From assembly GCA_002448445.1 (NCBI GenBank), contig DJYC01000060.1, positions 11,493 through 46,752 of the forward strand: DNA of 35,260 bases, read 5' to 3'. This DNA comes from Treponema sp. UBA6988 (GTDB lineage Bacteria; Spirochaetota; Spirochaetia; Treponematales; Treponemataceae). The notes under the pieces were generated by a model. It did no database searches. It was not told the origin of the DNA and saw only the letters and a list, made by a program, of their open reading frames with translations. Shown piece after piece: positions 23,130 through 29,625 of this stretch (positions are counted from its first letter, which is position 1; every line of letters begins with the position of its first letter). Position numbers and translations under genes: made by a program.

Positions 23130-25037
23130 ATGGCTATTCACACAGCGAACACACTAATAGTCCTTGCAAACAAAAGCATTCCCCTCGTTTTTGCGGCAAC
23201 ACTTGCCTTGGGGATATTTTCTTCCCTGTCCTTTACATCCTGCAGCTCATCTGATGGTTCGGAGCAAGAAGCATACGAAATCGACTATGGCCCCGACCTT
23301 CCTGATTCTGAATTTTGCAAGCAGCTCGGGAACAAAACATCAATAACATTGTATGGCGTTTACGGAAAAAAGATTCTTTACGCAAACTACAACAACGCCA
23401 AGCCGTCAACTTCACAGACAATCCCCCTGAACAGCACCCGCTTTGTTACCAGCGCCGCAGGAATATCCCCAGAATTCTGCCCGGGAGCCTACTCCTGCAA
23501 CTACACATATTTTTCAAATGAACAGGTAGCGGCAAGATCTGCCGCCAGCAGCGCCCCCTATGTAAAAGCGGCGAGCCAAGCTTCCCCGTCACCACGTCAG
23601 ACCTCCTATTCAGCAAAAGTCGTAAAGCCATTCCGGGAAAGCGAAGCGCTAAGAAAAACAATACTATCCGGCTTCAAGAGAGCATCGCGTTCCGCCGCAA
23701 GAAGGGGACTGAACCTGCGCACAACAATTGCATCCCCCAATGCCTCATTATACGACAACTGGCAAATCATCCAGAACTACATGGCAAACCCGACAAGAAA
23801 AATCTACGTCGATATTTCACAGGACATGAATTCCCATGCGGCAAAAGACGCAACCCTCCGTGCAGTCGGATACTACGGAGGGGCACCCGTTGTCCTGGTC
23901 TGGGTTATGGACGACTCATTCGGCACGGAATGCAGCGGGGCAACCGTCAATGCGGCCCTGGCACAGGACGTGGCAGACAAATTTGCAGAACACTACAACC
24001 ACGAACGTGCAATATTCGGAGAGGAATATGACTTCCTCTTTGACTCCCAATACGGCTCAAACCAGTCAGAAGCTTACAAAATCCTGGATACAGGCTCCCT
24101 AATAAACATAGTAATTTACGACATTGCAAACGACCATGCCACAGGAGACAAATCCGGCATAGCAGGCTATTTCTTTGGCGGCAAAGATTACTTCAAGAAA
24201 AACAGCTTTCAGGACGTAAGGGCCTACACAAATGCAGGAAAGTATTTTTATCTTGACGCCGCCTACTGCAACTTATCAGGCACCGGCTCAAACACAAGCA
24301 GCACCATTAGCGACATTGCACTCACCACCCTCTTCCACGAATTCCAGCACATGATTCACTTTGGGCAAAAGACAATCTACGGCCTAGAAAGCGACACCTG
24401 GTACAACGAAATGCTCTCCATGCTCTGCGAAGACATGATGGCCAGCCAACTCGGAACATGCTACGGCTCATCAGCCCCATGGATTTCAAGAATAACTGAT
24501 TTTAAACCCTACTACTTTTGTTCAGGAATCGATGAATTCCGCGATTCAGATTATTCAATCTGCTCCTATGCAACTTCATACGCGTTCGGTGCATGGCTGG
24601 CAAGGGAATTCGGCGGACCGGAATTTGTTCGGAGCATGAGCAGGAACCACAGCTATGCAAACATGGACTCCGTTCTTTATTCCATCCACGAAATGACAGG
24701 AAGGGAATACTCTAGCCGGCAGGTTTACAAGCTCTTCATACAAGCCTGCGTTTTTCAAAACAGATTTGCAGAAGCGCACGACCTGCCCTCGTTCAACAAG
24801 GACGCGCAAGGCAACATAACGGCCTATGACCAGACAAGCCTAATGCCTGCAATCGATTTGTTTTATGACAATTCAGGCCCCTGCATTTTTAACAACGGAT
24901 ATTCCCCGGACATCCGCCCCCACGGATTTGTAATCCATGCAGTCGGAAAAGCAACAAGCGACACAGTTACGCTAAACTTTAGCCGCCGCCTAAATGCCAA
25001 CGAAGACGTAATGATTTACATTCAGGACGACTTCTAG
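23130..25037 (+). CDS. M30 (hyicolysin)-like zinc metalloprotease lipoprotein
   Basis: A 635-aa predicted outer-surface or periplasmic lipoprotein. The N-terminal signal (to about residue 37) ends at SLSFTSC, with Cys38 as a plausible lipid site (spirochaetal lipoboxes are relaxed). The zinc motif H403-E-F-Q-H407 is followed by TWYNEMLSMLCED, which supplies the downstream glutamate typical of M30 peptidases. The region before it is rich in Tyr and Asn. No strong ribosome site is visible at ATG 23130, but the signal peptide starts here. It lies between E5 and E6 and has no operon partners. Substrate unknown; a role in degrading host or dietary protein is inference. Confidence 0.75.
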   Translation: MAIHTANTLIVLANKSIPLVFAATLALGIFSSLSFTSCSSSDGSEQEAYEIDYGPDLPDSEFCKQLGNKTSITLYGVYGKKILYANYNNAKPSTSQTIPLNSTRFVTSAAGISPEFCPGAYSCNYTYFSNEQVAARSAASSAPYVKAASQASPSPRQTSYSAKVVKPFRESEALRKTILSGFKRASRSAARRGLNLRTTIASPNASLYDNWQIIQNYMANPTRKIYVDISQDMNSHAAKDATLRAVGYYGGAPVVLVWVMDDSFGTECSGATVNAALAQDVADKFAEHYNHERAIFGEEYDFLFDSQYGSNQSEAYKILDTGSLINIVIYDIANDHATGDKSGIAGYFFGGKDYFKKNSFQDVRAYTNAGKYFYLDAAYCNLSGTGSNTSSTISDIALTTLFHEFQHMIHFGQKTIYGLESDTWYNEMLSMLCEDMMASQLGTCYGSSAPWISRITDFKPYYFCSGIDEFRDSDYSICSYATSYAFGAWLAREFGGPEFVRSMSRNHSYANMDSVLYSIHEMTGREYSSRQVYKLFIQACVFQNRFAEAHDLPSFNKDAQGNITAYDQTSLMPAIDLFYDNSGPCIFNNGYSPDIRPHGFVIHAVGKATSDTVTLNFSRRLNANEDVMIYIQDDF

Positions 25038-25047
25038 AAAAACAAAA

Positions 25048-25184
25048 CCTACCCCCGATTGGAAGGGCGGCGAAGCCGTTGCTGGTGGGCGAGGTCCCTG
25101 AGCATAGTCGAAGGGCCGACCCCAGCAGCAATGGAGGCGAATGCCGGAACCCTGGAAAGCGGGTTAGCATACAAAATGCGGTCC
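25048..25184 (-). repeat. Intergenic structured element E6 with embedded palindrome
   Basis: Read on the minus strand from GGACCG (complement of 25179-25184), about 28 bp after the ABC ATPase stop. Outer stem: 25054-25067 with 25150-25163 (CCCG/CGGG, AGGG/CCCT). Inside, TTGCTGGTGGG (25079-25089) pairs with CCCAGCAGCAA (25121-25131) with one mismatch. This encloses a palindrome GGTCCCT...AGGGCC (25093-25117) of the CCTGAGC..GTCGAAGG type known as a dispersed extragenic repeat in many bacteria. The stretch between the metalloprotease and the ABC gene is almost entirely this element. Confidence 0.7.
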
Positions 25185-25212
25185 AGAAAAATCAGAAAAA
25201 ATAAAAAAACAC

Positions 25213-26064
25213 CTACTTAGCAGTTTTCTGCACAGCAAGAACAGCCTCTGCCGTCTGCATAAGCTCTTCCCGAGTCATGTCCTCCGAATGCTTAAGCATG
25301 GAAGCCGGAACACCGTAAGCCTTCTCCAAATCCTCGGAAGTAAGAACCTCATCCGGTGTGCCAAAATCTATGTTTCGGTCGGGATAAAAAAGCATCACCT
25401 TTTCCGCATACTTCTTGCTAAGCTCAAGCTCGTGCATGGAAATAAAAACAGCCGTCCCGGTCTTTGCAGAAAATTCCTTTATGTAAGAAAGGGCACTCTC
25501 CTTCTGCCTGGGCTCAAGTGCAAAAAGCGGCTCGTCCATAAAAATAGAAGCGCTGCCGTAAAGCATGCTAAAGGCAAGCAGCACCCGCTGAATCTCACCC
25601 TTGCTAAGTTCCATCAACCCGCGGTCAAGAAGCCCGCCAAGCTCAAACTGCTCAATAACTTCCTTAAGCAAATCATCCGAATGAATCCCGCAAGCCTTAC
25701 CCTTATAGTTTCCGCTCTTAAAAACCGTATCCAAAAGAGAGCAAACCTTTTCCTTGCTTTCAAATTCCATGTTCTGGTAAATTACGGAAGCCACAAGATT
25801 CTTCTGCTCCTCAGGCAAAGAAGCCACATCCTTTCCAAACAAAAGGCACTTTCCCTCCTGGGGAACAATGCGGCCCGAAGCCAAAAGCAAAAAGGTAGAC
25901 TTTCCCGAACCATTTGGCCCCACAAGGCTCACAAAACCGCCCGGAAGCTCCGCCGAAAAATGATAAAACACAGGCTTGGACACAATCTGCTTTCCCTCGG
26001 CATCCAAATCCCCCTCCACCATGGGGTAGGTAAAAGAAACATCGTTAAAAGAAATGCATTCCAT
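25213..26064 (-). CDS. Orphan ABC transporter ATP-binding protein
   Basis: A 283-aa ABC ATPase. Walker A GPNGSGKS, Q-loop VIYQNMEFE, Walker B SIFMDEPLFAL and H-loop SMHELELSKKYA are present. The signature reads MELSKGEIQRVLLAF instead of LSGGQ, a real deviation that still keeps the Ser and basic/Gly pattern. No permease or binding protein is adjacent, so it may serve a transporter encoded elsewhere. The order resembles ATPases of cobalt/biotin ECF or heme/iron-type importers, but the substrate cannot be told. No strong ribosome site precedes the ATG. E6 follows the stop. Confidence 0.82.
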   Translation of the reverse strand: MECISFNDVSFTYPMVEGDLDAEGKQIVSKPVFYHFSAELPGGFVSLVGPNGSGKSTFLLLASGRIVPQEGKCLLFGKDVASLPEEQKNLVASVIYQNMEFESKEKVCSLLDTVFKSGNYKGKACGIHSDDLLKEVIEQFELGGLLDRGLMELSKGEIQRVLLAFSMLYGSASIFMDEPLFALEPRQKESALSYIKEFSAKTGTAVFISMHELELSKKYAEKVMLFYPDRNIDFGTPDEVLTSEDLEKAYGVPASMLKHSEDMTREELMQTAEAVLAVQKTAK

Positions 26065-26107
26065 TCAAAAAGAATACAGCAAAAACGCATGCGTGTCAAA
26101 AGCAGAT

Positions 26108-27421
26108 TTAATCAAATTCCTTGTGGAACAAAAACTGCATCAAAGGGGCATAGTCCGAATCTTTTACCTTTGAAACCGCATCAAAAAATTCTTGCTTCTC
26201 CTTGCTTTTTATAATGACCGGAGAATAGTGTTTAAAACAAAGAAGTATGTTAAGAAGCAAGACAACTTTACGCATATCATACTTATCATCCGCAGATTCA
26301 CTCATAAGACGACCAAAGATAAGCGCAGTCCATAAAAAGTCATTATCCAGATAACATTTTAATTTGTTGGGAAATTCAAAAACGACAGGAGTATATGATT
26401 TCTTAATATCCTCCACAGATCGATCTGAACTCCCCTTATTAAGGATTTCCACGCACTTTTCCATTATGTCTTGCCAATCAAAAAGTGAATAATCCTCACA
26501 ACTCCATTCAAACATGCATTCTGCGGCCTTGTAGAAATTTACCATTGATTTTTCTTCAACAGAAAAATCAGCACAAGCATCACGCTTTGCAACAAGCTCA
26601 TTTACATGCTCCATAGTAAAAACACCGCCACTCAAAAGATGTGTCTGATAGGTAAACTCCCGCAAAAATTTTTCACTGGGCTTATTCCTTGAAAAACTCT
26701 TGTTCTTTACACTAAGCGCAAGCTCTTTTTTTGACAGTCCAGAAACCTCCTCTTCATACAGTTGAACTTCAATATTACAGGATTTTATCCTAAGATCCCA
26801 TGTGAAAACATTCTCAGATTTGCCCAATTTAAGATTTTCCAAAGAAAGCAACAAGCTTTTTATTTCATCCATTTCTTTTTTTATGGCTTCTGTCTCGCTG
26901 CTTTTGTGCATCACAGGCTCCTCAAAGTATAAAGCAGATGTTTTTTTAGACAAATGGGGTGCCTGATAAACTGGAGAAGCCCGATAGACTGAATTCATCT
27001 GCATCGCATCACGTTCATTGTAAATTCCAACAAAGACCATGATTAATTCACTTATTATATGAATAATAAAAACCTTTATAAAAAAGCCTCCCCCCAAGCC
27101 AATGCAACATGCAAAGCATATCAAGTTGAGTAATAAAACCACACGACAGAGTTTACCAATTCTCATTTTTTTTGAAAAATACCGAAGAAATCTATACAGT
27201 ATAACAACACATATACTGCCTGCCACGATTAAGAAAAACATCGATTCAAGACAACCATCTACAGCTTGCTGTATGGCAAATCCAAATGCTATCAAGGGAA
27301 TAAGAAATTCAACTACAAAAGCCATAGCACCTAGGACATAAACTATTATGGGAAAAGCCCATTCAAACAACCCTGGTAAGCTCCACAAAGCATCCGAAAT
27401 ACTTATGTCACACTGTTTCAC
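26108..27421 (-). CDS. Unknown membrane protein (437 aa), second gene of a pair
   Basis: I do not recognise a family. The first about 150 residues contain four hydrophobic helices, and a short Glu/Lys-rich segment (about 175-205) could form a coiled coil. The remaining about 230 residues look soluble, with SKKELALSVKNKSF and many Asp/Glu residues. GTG start at 27419-27421 with AAGGAG at suitable spacing. It begins 16 nt after the stop of the 451-aa membrane protein, so the two are almost certainly one operon and may form one membrane complex. AT-rich relative to core genes. Confidence 0.7.
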   Translation of the reverse strand: MKQCDISISDALWSLPGLFEWAFPIIVYVLGAMAFVVEFLIPLIAFGFAIQQAVDGCLESMFFLIVAGSICVVILYRFLRYFSKKMRIGKLCRVVLLLNLICFACCIGLGGGFFIKVFIIHIISELIMVFVGIYNERDAMQMNSVYRASPVYQAPHLSKKTSALYFEEPVMHKSSETEAIKKEMDEIKSLLLSLENLKLGKSENVFTWDLRIKSCNIEVQLYEEEVSGLSKKELALSVKNKSFSRNKPSEKFLREFTYQTHLLSGGVFTMEHVNELVAKRDACADFSVEEKSMVNFYKAAECMFEWSCEDYSLFDWQDIMEKCVEILNKGSSDRSVEDIKKSYTPVVFEFPNKLKCYLDNDFLWTALIFGRLMSESADDKYDMRKVVLLLNILLCFKHYSPVIIKSKEKQEFFDAVSKVKDSDYAPLMQFLFHKEFD

Positions 27422-27437
27422 AATTTTCTCTCCTTTC

Positions 27438-28793
27438 CTAGCTACGCTTTGCGATTATCACCGCACCCACAAAAGTATCCAAATCCATGCCTGACATTTC
27501 AGAAGACTTAAGGACCTTTGAGCAGACGACCTTTTCATTTTTAATAAGCCTGTATTCATTTTCTTTAAGTTCCCTATTTATGGAAACATCATAGTTTACA
27601 ACAAAGAAATTAAAGTCATTTACATATCTTGAAAGCATTAGCTTTATATTCCCCAAGGAAGGAGTCAAAGAAGGCGAAAGCTCCACATATACGGTCTGCT
27701 TCTTTCCTTCAACCACAGGATTCAGACCTAACTCATTCATGCAACGGCCCACACAGTCCAAGAGTACCGCACACGCAAAGATGTTTATGGCAGAAACAAT
27801 AAGTTTTATTAAACGTTCCAACCACGCTGAATCACAATCCATATAACCAGTATTCCAGACAGTTTGTTCATAAGGAGAATACATACCTGACCAAGGAAGA
27901 GACCCCATTATAAAGTATCCCAAGTACATACTTAAAAGCAGTAAAACCAATCCAGTTAAATATTTGCTGTTTATTCGGAAAAGGAATGCATTACCTGCAG
28001 CAAAAAGCAAGAGCATAAAAATCATAGAATAAATATCACGATCTAATATGTAGTAAACCATAAAAATTGCGGTACCAGCAAAAAAAGCCCTAAGAAAGCT
28101 GCACCTATAAAAAATGAATGACATGATTGCGGGGAAGAAAAACAGAAGAAGAAAAAGAGTTTCCATTGCACACTTTTCTTCACATTCAAACGCATGGGAA
28201 AGGTACGAAAAATCCTCCTGAACGAAAGAGACCTCCCTTGGTTCACTCGTAAGATTTACCTCAACATCCACTTTCTCTTTCTGCCCTATACAAGACAAAA
28301 TGCAGTTCCTTATTGCATCTCTGGCATCTTCAAGTTTCTTCTTACCGGCAGGTATAAAAATACGTTTTCTTGTTCCGTTCTCATTAAACTCATAACAAGT
28401 ATAATCCAAGTCGCGAAATGCATTACCATAAAAACGCCCCTTAAACTGATGCTCCCCTGCAAAATTTGCAGAAGAAACAATTTTGTCTCCAACCCTTTCC
28501 AGTGTCCACCCATCCAATTTTTTCCGAACAGACAAATCTTTTTTAAGAACTTCCTGTGCCAAAGCAATATCAGACTCAGTTTTAGTTTTTATACTTTGCC
28601 GTGATATTTCACTGTCATACCTTTCACCTTCAGGCTTAAGCATAACCCCAGTCTGCAAGGCAAACTCCCGAAGCTTTTCAACCCGCTGTCTAAGTACGCG
28701 AACCCTATAAATTCTAACCCCACCAAGTACTCCCATAATTACGATAGAACAAAACCCCATCGTCACCAAAACTCTTCTCGCAGTCTTATTCAT
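27438..28793 (-). CDS. Unknown membrane protein (451 aa), first gene of a pair
   Basis: No family recognised. One N-terminal membrane helix (about 10-28), a soluble domain of about 180 residues with charged helices (about 30-210), then six or seven hydrophobic helices (about 212-350) and a soluble C-terminal domain of about 90 residues with a conserved-looking VYVELSPSLTPSLGNIKLMLSRYV segment. GGGAGA precedes the ATG. Upstream lies a perfect 12-bp palindrome (28815-28826) that could be an operator. Cotranscribed with the 437-aa protein. The pair has no recognisable enzyme motif. Confidence 0.7.
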   Translation of the reverse strand: MNKTARRVLVTMGFCSIVIMGVLGGVRIYRVRVLRQRVEKLREFALQTGVMLKPEGERYDSEISRQSIKTKTESDIALAQEVLKKDLSVRKKLDGWTLERVGDKIVSSANFAGEHQFKGRFYGNAFRDLDYTCYEFNENGTRKRIFIPAGKKKLEDARDAIRNCILSCIGQKEKVDVEVNLTSEPREVSFVQEDFSYLSHAFECEEKCAMETLFLLLFFFPAIMSFIFYRCSFLRAFFAGTAIFMVYYILDRDIYSMIFMLLLFAAGNAFLFRINSKYLTGLVLLLLSMYLGYFIMGSLPWSGMYSPYEQTVWNTGYMDCDSAWLERLIKLIVSAINIFACAVLLDCVGRCMNELGLNPVVEGKKQTVYVELSPSLTPSLGNIKLMLSRYVNDFNFFVVNYDVSINRELKENEYRLIKNEKVVCSKVLKSSEMSGMDLDTFVGAVIIAKRS

Positions 28794-28814
28794 AATTCTA
28801 TTCTCCCATCACCC

Positions 28815-28826
28815 GGACAATTGTCC
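28815..28826. promoter_or_regulatory. GGACAATTGTCC palindrome upstream of the membrane-protein pair
   Basis: Perfect 12-bp inverted repeat about 22 bp before the ATG of the 451-aa protein gene, so inside its leader or promoter. It may be a repressor site. No clear -35/-10 could be assigned next to it. Confidence 0.35.
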
Positions 28827-28882
28827 TCTTAAAAATATCTAGTACCTGCCATGCAAAAACTTGACAGATTCAAGAAAACAAA

Positions 28883-28919
28883 TAAGGAAATCCAAAAATT
28901 GTAGTTTTCGATTTCCTTA
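28883..28919 (-). terminator. Terminator of the 29-kb small-protein operon
   Basis: TAAGGAAATC (28883-28892) and GATTTCCTTA (28910-28919) are perfect 10-bp arms with a 17-nt loop. On the minus strand the stem is followed by TTTGTTTTCTTG, and it lies just after the stop codon of the Cys/His-rich protein gene. Confidence 0.65.
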
Positions 28920-28937
28920 AACTTGATTTTCTGCCTT

Positions 28938-29312
28938 TCAGCGCCAAGCGTGACTTGTCAAATGCCATCCGTTTCCTTCTGGACATCTGTACACTGAGAG
29001 TTGAACCCCATCTTTTTTTCTGATCCCAACCATTTTTATGGCTTGTTCCTCCGTTGGGTATGCATCCTTGTAATTTCCGCAACTATCAGTGCAGGCGCAA
29101 TGGGTTTTCAATTTCCGTACATAAAACTCTTCCGGTTTTAGATGGAATTTTCCACATTGGTCACATTGATATGGGACAAAATGGACATCGCTGTTCTTAG
29201 AGTTTTCATAATCTGCACCTGCTTGAGCCATCTCAAATGAATCATATTCGCTGAGAGGTGTTCCTTTTCTGGAAAAACAAGTTTCGCTTTTTGTTGGCGG
29301 CGAAAAAAACAT
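28938..29312 (-). CDS. Small Cys/His-rich protein with duplicated zinc-ribbon-like half
   Basis: A 124-aa protein of unknown function. Two similar halves: residues about 21-60 (EYDSFEMAQAGADYEN then VPYQCDQCGKFHLKP) and about 83-120 (AYPTEEQAIKMVGIRK then SVYRCPEGNGWHLTS). C50/C53/H57 and C110/H117 would be metal ligands in each half; a further C72/C74/C78 cluster lies between. A nucleic-acid or metal-binding role is plausible but not shown. AGGAGG about 6 nt before ATG 29310-29312 fixes the start, well inside the longest open frame. It follows the 58-aa gene by 10 nt and is ended by the hairpin at 28883-28919. Confidence 0.7.
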   Translation of the reverse strand: MFFSPPTKSETCFSRKGTPLSEYDSFEMAQAGADYENSKNSDVHFVPYQCDQCGKFHLKPEEFYVRKLKTHCACTDSCGNYKDAYPTEEQAIKMVGIRKKDGVQLSVYRCPEGNGWHLTSHAWR

Positions 29313-29322
29313 ACGATACCTC

Positions 29323-29499
29323 CTAGTCTTCCAAATCTGGATTTTGGTAATCAAGTCCGCGCGAATGCCAGTATTCCTCATTATTCGGATTCATCTGGTT
29401 TGCGTGATTGTCAAGATTCGCCTGATAAGCGTCATTGTTAGGGTTGTGCTGATTCGCCCAATCATCCAACTGTTCCTGTGTGTAGTCTTTGCCGTTCAT
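29323..29499 (-). CDS. 58-aa protein with two ANQxNPNN repeats
   Basis: A short gene, 58 codons plus stop: ATG complement of 29497-29499, TAG complement of 29323-29325. An AGGAGG ribosome site stands a few bases upstream. The product is acidic and Asn/Gln-rich with no signal peptide; residues 15-25 (ANQHNPNNDAY) and 33-43 (ANQMNPNNEEY) are near-identical repeats 18 residues apart, followed by WHSRGLDYQNPDLED. Its stop codon overlaps the ribosome site of the next gene, so the two are cotranscribed and coupled. Function unknown. The long plus-strand frame that covers it in the opposite direction is a shadow, because the real plus-strand gene begins at 29626. Confidence 0.65.
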   Translation of the reverse strand: MNGKDYTQEQLDDWANQHNPNNDAYQANLDNHANQMNPNNEEYWHSRGLDYQNPDLED

Positions 29500-29625
29500 A
29501 GTGGCCTCCTGATAAAAAATAAATTAAGGAAACTTTACAATTTCCCTTTTATGCATTCTATGTTAAAATATAAACACTCAAAAAGCACTTATATTTTTCG
29601 GACACTTTTTATTTTGGGGGATTTT

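Noticed and set aside
558..25184. tRNA, rRNA fragment or known riboswitch as explanation for the E elements
   Set aside because: No acceptor/anticodon layout or rRNA core motifs; they lie after genes rather than in leaders; the arms differ in number between copies.
29344..29625. 94-codon N-terminal extension of the ankyrin-like protein
   Set aside because: It runs over the opposite-strand small-protein operon, is preceded by no ribosome site, and the ATG at 29626 has GGGGG at good spacing.
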